Both the position numbers and the translations under genes were made by a program. From Adiantum capillus-veneris (taxonomy: Eukaryota; Streptophyta; Polypodiopsida; Polypodiales; Pteridaceae), in assembly GCA_014529385.2 (NCBI GenBank), contig CM043966.1:111178468-111242467 (forward strand): 64,000 nt of DNA, given 5' to 3'. The notes under the pieces are model-generated. The model did no database searches and was not told the DNA's origin. It saw nothing but the letters and a program-made list of their open reading frames with translations. This document shows positions 11,864-22,893 of this stretch, piece by piece. How positions within the stretch are numbered: the stretch's first letter is position 1; each line of letters opens with the position of its first letter.

Positions 11864-12620
11864 TGTTAGGAGATATGGCATAGCTAAGTAGATAATTAAT
11901 TAGATTACTTAATGGAGAGAGATAATTTACACACACAAGAGATTATAGAGTAGAGAGAGAGAGTACACAAGATATACGTGGTTCACCCAATGTGGGCTAC
12001 GTCCATGAGAAAGTAGCCACTCAATGGATTTAGTGCTTCAAAACAAGAAGTAGGTTACAAAGGGATTATACCCTTTTGGAGCTCCGGCCTTGCTTCACTC
12101 TCACCACCTCACACCCACCTCGTTGCATCAACTTCACACTATGCAATGTGTGTAGAAATGGCCTCCTTTTATAGGCCAAAAGGGCTTCCCTTTTGCATGA
12201 GAGGTAGCCATGTGTAGCCGCCCTTGTGTAGATAAGTCCAAATCGGACCCTCCAATCCACCCATGTGTGGCCGCCGTCGAGAAGATAAGTCCTCCTTTGA
12301 AATCGGCCACTGGCCATTGAATTCAGTCCCACCGGCCCACCGGCCATTGACTTCCGACCACCAGCCATTGACTACTAGCTATCGGCCAACCGGTCGGCCG
12401 ATTTTCGATCACTTTTCGATCACCGTCCGCCATAATATTCTGGCGAAAACAAATATTCTAGGAACTGGGCGTGAAAATTTGGTTTTTCAACGAGTGATTT
12501 TATTTTATGGTGAGTTATTTTTCTTTACGCACGATGGCTACTCATCATAATGGGGGCCTTACAAATGTGTGTTTTTAACACAAAAAATTACAAAGGGTAA
12601 ATCAGGCTCCATAGTTAACA
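11864..12620 (-). repeat. 5' LTR of the copia element
   Basis: 757 bp with ends TGTTA...TAACA, a direct repeat of 7156-7888. TATAAAAGG on the minus strand at 12164-12173 is the likely promoter TATA box. Confidence 0.92.
12164..12173 (-). promoter_or_regulatory. TATA box in copia 5' LTR
   Basis: Minus strand reads GGCCTATAAAAGG, conserved at the matching place in the other LTR (7483-7492). Confidence 0.6.
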
Positions 12621-13060
12621 CAAACTCTTTCAATGAGTTCATCTTACCCATTGAGTTAGTCCGCAATGGCCATAAAAAGGGGCATTCTTGTGATTTCAAG
12701 AAGGCCATACCAAATCTTCTTTAGAGGTACTTTTAGGCATCTAGACACAAACTCTTTCAATGAGTTCATCTTACGCATTGAGTTAGTCCGCAACGGCCAT
12801 AAAAAGGGGCATTCTTGTGATTGTGAAAAGGCCATACCAAATCTTCTTAAGGAGTACTTTTAGGCATCTAGGTTTAGTGTTGGATAGGTATGTACGATCA
12901 AACGATCACTTGTATGCTTGAAAAGGAACCTTTGGTAGTCTAGTTAGTGTATCGTGAGTCCCAAAATCTTTAACGGAGTTCATCTTACCCATTGAGTTAG
13001 TCCGTAATGCCCTACTCATGATAGCTGTAAAAAAGGGGCATTCTAGAAAATACAAGGAGA
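12621..13060. repeat. Tandem ~127-bp repeats of element I internal region
   Basis: Units beginning CAAACTCTTTCAATGAG lie at 12621 and 12748 (period 127), and a third, more diverged copy runs from about 12937 to 13060. The upstream half of the first unit lies at about 7110-7155, on the other side of the copia insertion, which confirms the insertion point. Confidence 0.8.
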
Positions 13061-13546
13061 ATTGATCATGTCTACCAATCCAAAGCTCATTTTGCATTTA
13101 GACCTTCACAAAAACATTGCACAGGCTCCTGACCACATAGCCAAATAAAAATCATATTTTTAGATACTCCATCAATAGCATACCCTGTAGAGGGGAAATG
13201 CCACTAATTGACAAGCCACCTTACTTCTCCTCAATCTACTACTCTCAACCGCTCAACATGAAAGCAATGAGGCATCCCTTGCTTCTCTCAACCACACACT
13301 CTCTACTCAACAAGCATGCATTCTTGGATTAGATGAGATTAGTACACACTAATCAAACCATAAGCATTTCATGCATACAAACCTCAAATCTAGGATTTCT
13401 TTTGACACTCTTTAAAATTTAACCAGCCTTTCACTTGCATGTTCACATACCCATTATCATTGCTTATTGCTATGATATGTGTTTGGCCACTTTACTTGTT
13501 TTCCATTTTTTTCTAGCTTCTAATGCACCCGAGGACGTGCACAATT
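13061..13546. other. No recognisable gene (13061-13546)
   Basis: AT-rich and free of long frames. It is probably the 3' internal part of element I. Confidence 0.4.
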
Positions 13547-13557
13547 TAGGAAGGGAG
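13536..13557 (+). other. Probable polypurine tract of element I
   Basis: GAGGACGTGCAC followed by TTAGGAAGGGAG closely matches the segment before the 3' LTR of the large element (GAGGACGGGCAC, then TAGGAAGGAGGGAA at 31984-32013). This marks the expected 3' end of the internal region of element I. The matching 3' LTR was not recognised after it. Confidence 0.5.
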
Positions 13558-14480
13558 TCAAAGTGAGATGAAGTGGTAGATAATGCTAAGAAAAGACAAG
13601 TGTGCTATTTTGCCGTGGGTTATGACTATAGTCTCAATGTCCTTCAAGTGTTTAAGTTGTTCCTAAGTGGTAACCCACTCCTAAATAGAAGCTATGGTGC
13701 TTGGACCCTTTTTTTATAAATCTATTAAATACATAAGAATCAATCAGGTATATCATTATTATCTTGATTAAGAGTAAGGTTTCATCCCAATGAGAACCAA
13801 GAAATGGCCAAAACACCTCTGCCAAGAGAATCTAATAGCCGCTAGGTATCTCAAGGGTGATGAAACCTTTTTTTTTTGTAAGGATCATCCCATGAAGACG
13901 ATAACATCGGTCTCAAGGGTCTATAATGTACCCAAGAGTCCTATCAACATCAATCAAGGGGATAGAATCCTTTTAGGTCACCTTGTAACTATTCATGTCA
14001 GTGTTTTCTCCATGGAAACCAAGGTATCGACCCCAAGGTGCTATAGCAACCCCAGGTCCTACCAAGTATTCCACATGGCTGCAAACACATCATGTCATAT
14101 AGTATATTTTTCTGTATTATTTAGGTCTCACTTTTTTTTATAATAAAAAATGCTAAAATCTTTAATCTAGCAATTATCCTATGTTTAAAGTACTACCACT
14201 AGGGACAACCGATATACTTTTAGAGGCTAAGGACTTAGCATACTCCGTTGGCATATGTTTTTCCCCTCTTTAACTAGAATTATCTACTACGATGTCACTT
14301 AAGATCTAGAAATCACTACAATATAATGAAAACTAATTAGAATTTAATCCATCCAACTGTGTGCGAGCATGCAAACAATGTATGCAAAATTGGAAATAAC
14401 TCAAAAAACAAAACGACATTATGAGTTGAATACACCTGTTTTTGTGTTGAATACTTTCCCAAATTTCTTCCCTCTGCAAT
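13558..14480. other. No recognisable gene (13558-14480)
   Basis: AT-rich. It may hold LTR remnants of element I (plus) and of the minus-strand element that begins near 14490. A frame at 13790-14143 shows no family motif. Confidence 0.35.
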
Positions 14481-15062
14481 GCTTAATGTCTCCCTCCGTC
14501 TTCATGCATATATATGGTAGGTTGACTGATGGAGGGTGTTTGTATGCTCCTACTTAGTTGAGAACCCTAGAAAATTTCTTATTAACAAAAAATTAAAAAA
14601 GCAAAAAGAAAATTTATTCATGATGCCAATCACCGGATATAGTCGAGGGGAAAAACCCAATGGGATAAAAGTGCCCTGGCCTGTTCATATTATTGTGTAT
14701 GTGTAGATCCTGGAGTTGAGTGTACACCTATTAACTATGACCCTTACCATAGGTTTTTATAGGACTTGAAGCTTTGGGACTAATGCTTTGGTCATTTAGT
14801 GGCTTAGCTATCAGACACTTGATTTTACCCAAGGATGTTTTTTTACACCCATGTGAATTATATTTATTGGAGAGATCTCTTACTGCAGAGTAACACTTGT
14901 AGTTGTTGTGCCCTCTCTTTGATTGCCAGGGTAGAAGGTTGGTTACCACCATTCTCCATTATTTAATTTCTACTTTTGTTGGCCTCATTAATATAGTTGG
15001 AGATGACTTCAACCTTCTTTTGTTAGTCACTTGACCTCTTAGGTATCCAAATCTGGATCATC
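14481..15062 (-). pseudogene. 3' part of minus-strand element M, left of the big insertion
   Basis: The minus strand from 15062 downward reads QIWIPKRSSD directly at the junction, in frame with the coding segment that stops at 35604 on the far side of the 20-kb insertion. Further along are a frame at 14952-14731 and, near 14690-14640, a GGGCACTTTTATCCCATTG / GGGTTTTTCCCC block also found in the 3' leader of the large element (31690-31720). A purine run GACGGAGGGAGA (minus, about 14480-14500) may be its polypurine tract. No enzymatic domain is visible. Confidence 0.5.
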
Positions 15063-15975
15063 TATTAATAGAGTCAACGTCAGTTAACAGAAGCTGCTAA
15101 AGACCAAAGATGTATGAATGCACATCGAGGATGAATGCAAAGAATCAGTAAAGATTGGAGTTAAACATTTTTCACGTTTTTCCAAAATGGTCACGTATTG
15201 TAAATTCCCGATTTATTTCAAGCCATTGTAATATTTTAATGTTTTATGGGCTCAATGGGAGTTCCAAGATGTAAAGAATAGGTCAGTTATTGTGCCTAGG
15301 TAACAGATTTAGTAAGTGGTGGATCCCTAAAGGCCTCGGGTGCCTGGACATTGCATATTTTTAACCTAGGTATATAAGGCAGTGTGTAAAAGAAATTAGG
15401 GTTCTCAAGTCATTTGTTGAGAGCACTCTTTGGTGAGATCTCTTGAGCTGTGTGGCTATGGAGTCTTTGAGCTTCTCCTTGCTCATGAGACTTGATTAAC
15501 ACTACAATGATTCATTCTCTCTCACTATACCTCTCTCTTACCTCTTATGATTGCCTATGATGCTTAGATTAACTAGATCTTAACTAATTAGTGGTTAATC
15601 CCTCTCTAATCTTGTGTGATTGCCCTCTTTTTCTTGTGTGTGCATGTAGGTTTGATTGGTGCTCGATAGATCTATGCGTGTGTCCTTGCGATTATTAGTG
15701 TGTTGCATGATAGTATTGGTGTTGTGTGTCTCTTGCAATCGTAGTGTGTATGATTGGGTTGATTAGAGATGAAGAGAAATGGATTTGGAGATTGCCCTTC
15801 ATTTCGGCTTAGCTCCATAGGCCAAAAATCTCACCTCGTAGAGTTAATTATTTGTGTTGCCACGATTAGCTCACTAACCGTGTGAGTGTTTCCATGACCT
15901 AGCCGGGTAGCTCATCCCTCTGGATTGATAATTTTGTTGGTAATTAGAGCTATTGCAACGATGGGACCCCCAAAA
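15063..15975 (+). repeat. 5' LTR of element L
   Basis: 913 bp. It begins TATTAATAGAGTCAACG where the partner begins TGTTAACTGAGTCAACG, so the first G has mutated. It ends GGGACCCCCAAAA, two bases before the primer site. The promoter TATATAAGG starts at 15371. Confidence 0.88.
15371..15379 (+). promoter_or_regulatory. TATA box of element L 5' LTR
   Basis: TATATAAGG in the context AACCTAGG; the 3' LTR has TATTTAAGG at the matching place. Confidence 0.6.
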
Positions 15976-15977
15976 TT

Positions 15978-15996
15978 TGGCACCATTGCTGAGGAC
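15978..15996 (+). other. Primer binding site, tRNA-Asp-like (element L)
   Basis: TGGCACCATTGCTGAGGAC is a mutated form of the Asp-type site seen intact at 6665. Confidence 0.65.
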
Positions 15997-15997
15997 G

Positions 15998-17640
15998 ATG
16001 GCCTACGCTAGTGTAATTGTGGCATAAACGAATGCGTTCCCTCACTAATTTCACTACTAATTTCACTTGTGTGTTTATGTTTTTGTGGATTTTGAATGTG
16101 TGTGCATGAAGCATTGTGTTCATAATTCCCTAATGTGTTACCATATCTTGCCAATTGTGTGTTTACACACTCTAATTTCATACTAACCCCTTACTAATTT
16201 GACTAATTTTTGCTAATTTACTAATGTGCTATGAAGGATTGGAGCATTCGACCATTCAATTGATCTTCAACGGAAAGGTAATCAAGGTGGTATTCTCAAC
16301 CTCCCTAGAATCTAGAGATGTGTAGAATTGCGTAGAGATCCCACCATGATGCAATGTAATGCTATGCTATGTTGATGTTGTGGATTGAAAATTTTGCGAT
16401 TTTTCGTTTTCACACCGTCATAATGCCGAAATTTTTAAGAATTGGTGACGCATGAATTTGATAAGTTTCAATTGCTAATTGATGAATGTGTGTTGATAAT
16501 TGGGTGCCTAATTGAATTATTGCATGCTTGGATGGTCAATTTCAAGTGTATGTGCACTCTAATTGAGTGTGTGTATGCTAATTTTAGGTGTGTGTGCACT
16601 ATTTTGCCTATGTAAGAGTACCTAGAAATCAATGTGTGCGTTATGATTTTTGAATTGTCATGATTGATGTGTGTTGTGCTTATGTTCAAATAATGATTTG
16701 TGAAGTCACATTGCAAATCCGACAAGTTTAACCCTTTTGCAAAACTGCCAATTTTTTAGTGTGTGTGTGCCTAAAACTGTCAATTTTTTAGTGTGTGTGT
16801 GACTAAAAAGTGTGTAATTTGCATGGTTAATTCAATGTTTTGATTGCATAAATGGTGTGTGTAATGATGAAATGCTGCATTTTTGTGCTCAAAACAGGGA
16901 TTTACACATTCTAATTGCGTCAATTTTTTACCTAATTTTATCGTTAAATTTGCTGGTTTAATTGCCTAGTCTTGATTTTATTGATAAATATTTTGGCAAT
17001 TGAATTGATGTGATTTTGGCAATTTTATTTGGCTGCAATATTCCCCTATGTGTGGAGAATTCATAGATCTTTTTTGCGTATTTTTCAGATAATTTTGTAA
17101 ATTTTTGGCAATTTATGGCTAATTTTTTCATTAATCTTGGATAATTCCATAAAAACTTGATTTTGCGATCTTTACGAGCTATTTGTGTGTGCTTATTTAC
17201 GGCATCATTTTGTTCTCATTCATACCCTTCTTGGTCAAGTTTTGAGCGTTTTGCTATTTTCGGGGGTCGAGTTGATGTTTGTGTCGTAAATTGCGTTTTC
17301 GATAAGATCTGCTATTTTCGGTGTGCTTTTGCATATGAAAAATGTTGGGTTGTGAATATTGGTAATTTTCTAAGATTCCTAGAATTTTTCGGGAATTTTT
17401 CGGGCTTTTCTGGAAAATTTTGGGATTTTCTAGCGATTTTTTGGAGTTTCGGCTAGTTTTCGGCCCATTTTGGTATTTCTTGGAAATTTGAAAATAAAAA
17501 ATAAAAAATAAATAAAAGGAAGTGGGTTTCGAGCTTCGGTACCATGCCTTGCGGCGCATAAAAAATCTCCGAATCGGATAGATCTCTACTGTCCTTGGGG
17601 ATAATTTCCTACGACGTTAAAACTCTCTTCTTCTTCTTTT
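15998..17640 (+). other. Untranslated leader of element L
   Basis: GT- and T-rich sequence with many TGTGTG words and stops in all frames. It turns strongly T-rich at 17080-17510. Long leaders of this kind occur in Tat/Athila-like elements. No gene was seen. Confidence 0.5.
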
Positions 17641-17697
17641 TCTCCCGCGCACTCGCTCATCACACACAGACACACCTCCTGCTCACCCACTCACTCT

Positions 17698-17710
17698 TCT
17701 CTCTCTCTCT

Positions 17711-17781
<71 letters not shown>

Positions 17782-18058
17782 TCTCAGTGTCCTCAACTGT
17801 TCGGGAAAATTTGAATTTTTCGAGAGGAAATTTTAGAAAATTAGGTTTATTTTTCGGGTTTTTCCACTACTTTCTTCTATTTTGGGAGGGAATTTCTCCT
17901 CTCTCCCTTGCCTTCAACCGGCATTTTGAAATTGAATACGGCATGATATTAATCCGAGACACATTTTCCCTCATTTTCTCTCTCCCCCTCTATCTCTAAC
18001 TTTCTTCCTCTCTCTATTCTCTCTCTCGCCCTACCTCTCTTCGTGAGAACACCCTCCC

Positions 18059-18109
<51 letters not shown>

Positions 18110-18126
18110 GCTTTCTCTCTCTCCCT

Positions 18127-18180
<54 letters not shown>

Positions 18181-18212
18181 TATTCTCACCCTGCCTCTTG
18201 CGTGAACCCCAC

Positions 18213-18278
<66 letters not shown>
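17698..18278. repeat. Cluster of long (CT)n arrays upstream of the LINE
   Basis: Near-pure CT runs lie at about 17698-17785, 18062-18105, 18130-18177 and 18216-18278. The intervening sequences repeat CCCTTATTCTC and CTTGCGTGA words, so the block itself looks locally duplicated. The last run is followed directly by the putative LINE 5' end. Confidence 0.95.
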
Positions 18279-18280
<2 letters not shown>

Positions 18281-18500
18281 CGTTTTTTGACCTAGTAGAC
18301 AGCAGTCCACTCTTTTGATCATAACTTCTTCATCCGAACTCCGATTTGGGTGATCTATAGCCTCAATCGAAGAGCACGAAGTCCTCTACGCATTGATATA
18401 AAGACAGAAATTTTCAGAGTTATGGAAGGCGTTTCTGTAGCAGCATTTCCGAAGTGAACAGGTTCAACAAAATTGATTCTCATCTCTTATTTTACATACA

Positions 18501-19450
18501 ATGTCTTCCGGCACTCGCAAGGGTTCTTCTTCTTCAACAAGGTCCACAACCATTGTGTAAAATGATCCAAAATCTCCTAAGTATGGAGATAGCAACACAA
18601 CCACCCAACCAACGACATCGGAAACCATGATCATGGCGTACTTGGTATCATTGCAAAAGACCGTAAACAAACAAGGCGAAGACTTACGAGCACTTGCAAT
18701 GGAGAATGGCACACTAAGGGTACTTGTGGTTGAGAATGAGAATCTCAAGAGGACACTTGAGATGCAAACAACACGTTTGATGCAACTTGAAGAGGAAGTC
18801 AAGGAATGTAAACGCTCTCTTGTGGACTTGAATGCTTTGAAGGAGCGGATGAGCAAAGTAGAGCATGACCATGTATTGAAAGAGGAGAAATTTGACACTA
18901 TGAGCCGGGATGTATGCGACATGAAAAATGTATGCACAAACAAGTCTTGGGCTGATGTATGTGGTAGCAATGTGGTTTCTAATTCCTCACTCATGCAAGC
19001 TATGGTTCAAACAAAGAATGTTGAGAATGTGGATGTGGAGGAGTTGAAGGAACGGGAGCGACGTTCCAAGAACATTGTTATTCGTGGAATTCCCGAAGAG
19101 AAGTTAGAGACACCTCCTTCTCTTGCAATTGTTATTGAAGATTTCTTCAAAACCCACTTTGGCATGTCCGGAGTTATGGTCTATGGAGCGCATAGAGTGG
19201 GGAAGCAAGGAGCTCCTCGCTCGGAGAACGGCCAAGTGTATGCACCATGCCGGATGAGACCAAGCGAAAGATTATCCTTGATAATAGTTGGATCTATTTG
19301 AGGGATACAAAATGTTTTGTATGTGAAGATCGCACTATTAAGCAACAAAATATGCGTCGCAAGGCATATGAGGAAAAGAATAATAAAAACAAAGAGATTT
19401 CTCATGAAGAAAATGTGCCCAAGGAGGAGGCAAGTCTCTCAAGAAAATAG
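18501..19450 (+). pseudogene. LINE ORF1: coiled coil plus RRM-like RNA-binding protein
   Basis: The start at 18501 (MSSGTRKGSSSS) is followed by a TAA at codon 20 (18558-18560, one base from CAA). The same frame then runs to about 19230. Residues about 50-120 form a heptad-rich coiled coil (ENGTLRVLVVENENLKRTLE). Next comes SKNIVIRGIPEE, the RRM-like core of L1-type ORF1 proteins. A frameshift near 19215-19235 moves to a second frame containing the C-terminal segment (MPDETKRKIILDNSWIYL, then VCEDRTIKQQNMRR), ending at 19450. The family forms trimers that coat LINE RNA. Plant L1 elements more often carry a zinc-knuckle ORF1, so the animal-like layout is noteworthy. This copy is broken twice. 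Confidence 0.72.
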
Positions 19451-19456
19451 GGATGC

Positions 19457-22400
19457 GTGACCTATGAGACCGAGTTACAATTGAAAATATGCTTTTGGAA
19501 TTGTAATGGATACCCATGGAATGCGGGGGTTGGCATTGATGAACTAACAAGCAAAGCCGATGTTGTACTTCTTGTTGAAACTTGGGAGCATGATACACAA
19601 AGGATTAACGGCTTGGAGGATTACAATGTACATTCATTGATGTGGTCAAAGAATCTCAAGCAACGAAGAGGACAAGGAGGGTTAGCATGTATGGTTAAAA
19701 AAGGATTGGAAGATTTTGTATCAATTGTGAAAGATGACAAGTACAAACGTTATGTATGGCTGAAAATTATGACACCAAAAAGAGCACCCATTTTTGTAGC
19801 CGGTTGCTACATTCCTCATCATGATTCTCCCTTTTATGCTTGCATGTATAGAGATCAACCATTTTCTGATTTGGAAGAGGACATTGCTTATTTCAAAGGT
19901 GAAGGTGATGTTATTGTATTTGGGGATATGAATGCTCGCACAAAAACATTGCAACATGATACTCAACAATTTGATATGCCATACATTTCAAAGGAGTTGG
20001 AGGAAGTTCACTTGTATGATCGTACTTCAATGGATGAGAAAGAGCCGGATCACTATGGAAAGTTACTTTTACACATGTGTAATAGCACGGGTATGCTCAT
20101 TGCCAATGGTGTATCTTTGTGGAGTGGAACCAATGGATTTACATGTAGAAGACATAATGGGGATAGTGTGATTGACTATATGCTACTCTCTGAAGCCATC
20201 ATGTATCGCATAAAGAGTTTTATGTTCGGTCAATGGACCCCGGAATCCGACCATCGCACCTTATGTATTGACCTTTCATGTGGAGAAGCAACTAAGCATG
20301 ATAATCTCAGCCAAAGGAAAGAGAAGTTATCACTATGTATAGATTTCAAACGGGCACCAATGTACATTGAAATGGTTGAGCAAAAATTATGGATGACAAA
20401 GCTTCAATGTGATGCACCATTGGAAACTAAATGGGAAGCTTTCAAGAAAGCTATTTGTTCTTGTGCGGAAGAATGCTTTGCCATAAAGCATCTCCATGGT
20501 ATCCACAAAGATAGATCACGCAAAAGGTGGTTTGATAAAGAATGTCAAGATGCTCGAAAGTCCTTGATAAAGCTTGATGCAACTATGGACAAAGACAACT
20601 ATCAAAGTCATTTGCGTACATACAAGGCATTGATTCAAAAGAAGAGAAGAAGATGGGAAGTAAAGCAACAAGAATTTCAAGTCCAAGAAAAGGCACATGC
20701 ATGTGGAAGATTTTGGAGAAACTTGAGAGGCAAGCGGGTTGAGAATTTTGGTAACTTGAGTCTAGTGGATATGTACACACATTGTAGGCAATTATATGAG
20801 CAAGAAAATACTGAAAAAATGCCATTTTATGGTTCACTCCCATGTATGCAGTCTTTTTTTACTATTGAGGATGTATGCGGTGGGCTTGAAAAGTTGGCCA
20901 CTCGCAAAGCGGAAGATCTTCAAGGTATCAAGCCGGAGATGATCAAATGGACGGGAGATTTTACGCATGAGTGGATGTGTGATATGTTCAACCTTGCACT
21001 TCAACATGGTATGCCTTATGATTGGAGTACTAATTGGGTTAAGCCTTTGCATAAAGGAGGGGATGTAAAGAATGTAAGCAACTACCGGACTATAATGATT
21101 GGGTCTCTTATGGCAAAGTTGTTTAGGTGCATAATGGAGATGAAATTGAGTGATTGGGCTGAAGAGAATGACAAGCGTGCAAAGGGACAAGCGGGTTTTC
21201 GTCGATGCCATAGCACCATTGATCATCTTGTCACTCTTCGTGTTCTCATGGAGGAAAGTCGGTTGAAAGGCAAGCGATTGTATTGTTGTTTTGTGGACTT
21301 TAAGAAAGCCTTTGATATGATTCCACGTAACAATTTGTGGAGAAGGATGGAAGAACTCCAAGTGCCAAGTGAGTTTATGCTTGTGGTTTCTCGAATCTAT
21401 GAGAAGGTGATTTGTCAATTGCGCATGGGAAGAGAAATTTCAGAAATTTTTGTAAGCACTATTGGGGTTAAACAAGGATGTCCATTATCACCAACTCTCT
21501 TTGGTCTATGCATCGATCAATTGGAACAAATGGTACTTGACTTTATGCAAGAAGAAGGCATTGAAGAGGTCACTATTTGCAATGCGGTAATCATGCTTTT
21601 GTTGTATGCGGATGATGTAGTGCTTCTAGCACACACTTTAGAAGGTACACAAAAGCTTATGGTTGTCCTTGAGAACTTTTGCTTGCATAGTGGGCTGATT
21701 GTAAATGAATCCAAAACAAAGGTTATGCTTGTGAAAACCAACCATAAGGAGAAGCCATGCATTGTGTACAACAACGAGACACTTGAAGTTGTTGAGAGCT
21801 TTAAGTACCTTGGCCTTGAGGTTCCATCCAATCACAAGTGGCATGAATGTGCTATGCGTCATTTGGAAGCGGGAAAGAGAGCATATTATGCATTTGAGAA
21901 CATGTGTAATGCGGGAAACATCAAGTGTTGGGTTCTCAAGAAGTATCTTTTTGATGCATTGGTGACACCGGTTCTTCTTTATGGAGTTGAAGTGTGGGGC
22001 GGGAGCATCTCAAAGTCTACTTGGAAAGAGTTTGAGAATGTCCAAAAGCGTTTTCTTACAAACTTTCTCCAAGTTAAGACACAAACACCATATATGCTCT
22101 TACTTCTTGAGTCGGGATCTCTTCCAATTGAGGTTATGGGCATGGAAAGGGTTGTGGAGTACATGATAAAGATGCGTCAAAACCCCTCACATCGACTTCC
22201 TACAATTGCATGGGAAGCAAGCAAAAAAGTTCAAAAGACGCATAAAAGCAAGATCTTGAGCACGGGATGGATGCAAGACATAAAGAAGTGGTTTGGGAGA
22301 TGGGATGCATTACACTTGCTACATGATGCTTCAATTGACTCTCAAGTGAATGAAGCTTTTCTACAACGCCAATGTATTACGGCTTGGGAGAAATCCGGTG

Positions 22401-22849
22401 GGTCACGCTTCATACATTACACCACCTATATTGCCCCCAACTACAAAACCATGTTCTTCGCTGAGAGAGGAAACCGTACTCACACTTACATGCTTGAGCC
22501 TATTCCCTTGTCCGCGATACGCACTATCGCAACAATTCGGCTTAGCTCCCATTTCCTTCGATGCGAGATAGGGCGTTGGGGCAATGGAGAAGAGTCAAAT
22601 CGATTGTGCACATTATGCTCACTGCAAGTTCCAGAGTCTGAGTACCACACACTACTAGAGTGCTCAGCTTTTGATCACATCCGAACTTGCTTCTCTCACA
22701 TTTTCAGCCATAACTTAGACCTACACACTTTCCTCTCCCAGCCAAAGTGTGGGCTCTCCATTGCGACTCTCATCACTACAATTTTGGAGCATCGAGAGTC
22801 ACTCATCAGCCATACACATACTACATCACATGTAACTTTGGTCCCATAG
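19457..22849 (+). CDS. LINE ORF2: endonuclease-reverse transcriptase
   Basis: An uninterrupted 1130-residue frame. Residues 1-270 form an AP-type endonuclease: CFWNCNGYPWNAG at the start, VFGDMNAR near 153-160, SVIDYMLLSE near 237 and SDHRTL near 264. The reverse transcriptase lies at about 520-800: VKPLHKGGDVKNVSNYRTI, FVDFKKAFDMIPR, GVKQGCPLSPTLF and catalytic YADD at 717-720. The C-terminus has a C-x2-C-x9-H-x4-C finger at about 1051-1071 (CTLC ... H ... C). No RNase H domain was seen. It would nick target DNA and copy LINE RNA in place. It starts six bases after the ORF1 stop. I used the listed frame start, although the first visible ATG may differ. The coding sequence looks intact, which suggests recent activity. 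Confidence 0.93.
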   Translation: MTYETELQLKICFWNCNGYPWNAGVGIDELTSKADVVLLVETWEHDTQRINGLEDYNVHSLMWSKNLKQRRGQGGLACMVKKGLEDFVSIVKDDKYKRYVWLKIMTPKRAPIFVAGCYIPHHDSPFYACMYRDQPFSDLEEDIAYFKGEGDVIVFGDMNARTKTLQHDTQQFDMPYISKELEEVHLYDRTSMDEKEPDHYGKLLLHMCNSTGMLIANGVSLWSGTNGFTCRRHNGDSVIDYMLLSEAIMYRIKSFMFGQWTPESDHRTLCIDLSCGEATKHDNLSQRKEKLSLCIDFKRAPMYIEMVEQKLWMTKLQCDAPLETKWEAFKKAICSCAEECFAIKHLHGIHKDRSRKRWFDKECQDARKSLIKLDATMDKDNYQSHLRTYKALIQKKRRRWEVKQQEFQVQEKAHACGRFWRNLRGKRVENFGNLSLVDMYTHCRQLYEQENTEKMPFYGSLPCMQSFFTIEDVCGGLEKLATRKAEDLQGIKPEMIKWTGDFTHEWMCDMFNLALQHGMPYDWSTNWVKPLHKGGDVKNVSNYRTIMIGSLMAKLFRCIMEMKLSDWAEENDKRAKGQAGFRRCHSTIDHLVTLRVLMEESRLKGKRLYCCFVDFKKAFDMIPRNNLWRRMEELQVPSEFMLVVSRIYEKVICQLRMGREISEIFVSTIGVKQGCPLSPTLFGLCIDQLEQMVLDFMQEEGIEEVTICNAVIMLLLYADDVVLLAHTLEGTQKLMVVLENFCLHSGLIVNESKTKVMLVKTNHKEKPCIVYNNETLEVVESFKYLGLEVPSNHKWHECAMRHLEAGKRAYYAFENMCNAGNIKCWVLKKYLFDALVTPVLLYGVEVWGGSISKSTWKEFENVQKRFLTNFLQVKTQTPYMLLLLESGSLPIEVMGMERVVEYMIKMRQNPSHRLPTIAWEASKKVQKTHKSKILSTGWMQDIKKWFGRWDALHLLHDASIDSQVNEAFLQRQCITAWEKSGGSRFIHYTTYIAPNYKTMFFAERGNRTHTYMLEPIPLSAIRTIATIRLSSHFLRCEIGRWGNGEESNRLCTLCSLQVPESEYHTLLECSAFDHIRTCFSHIFSHNLDLHTFLSQPKCGLSIATLITTILEHRESLISHTHTTSHVTLVP

Positions 22850-22863
22850 GTCATATTTGACCT
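22848..22863 (+). other. Hairpin overlapping the LINE ORF2 stop codon
   Basis: AGGTCA-TATT-TGACCT forms a perfect 6-bp stem with a 4-base loop, overlapping the TAG stop (22847-22849) and lying ~20 bases before the 3' end. A 3' RNA hairpin is a plausible template recognition mark for the reverse transcriptase. Confidence 0.5.
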
Positions 22864-22881
22864 CCGAGGACGATAATAAAA

Positions 22882-22893
22882 TCTATCTATCTA

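Larger units (their letters stand above)
7151..12625 (-). mobile_element. Ty1-copia retrotransposon with both LTRs and TSD CAAAC
   Basis: The element spans 7156-12620 and is transcribed on the minus strand. The target duplication CAAAC lies at 7151-7155 and 12621-12625. The LTRs are 7156-7888 (3') and 11864-12620 (5'), with ends TGTTA...TAACA. A Met primer site sits at 11851-11861 and a purine tract at 7889-7899. Domain order on the minus strand is gag, protease, integrase, reverse transcriptase, RNase H: copia order. Several stops, frameshifts and active-site changes make it non-functional. It is inserted in the leader of element I. Confidence 0.93.

Noticed and set aside
14300-14340. CACTACAA at 14311 as the left end of the CACTA element
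   Set aside because: The sequence after CACTACAA does not match the terminal repeat seen at 62766.
18014-18322. Arg-Glu or Ser-Leu repeat proteins in the CT arrays
   Set aside because: Any (CT)n array gives open frames of this kind; there is no independent coding signal.
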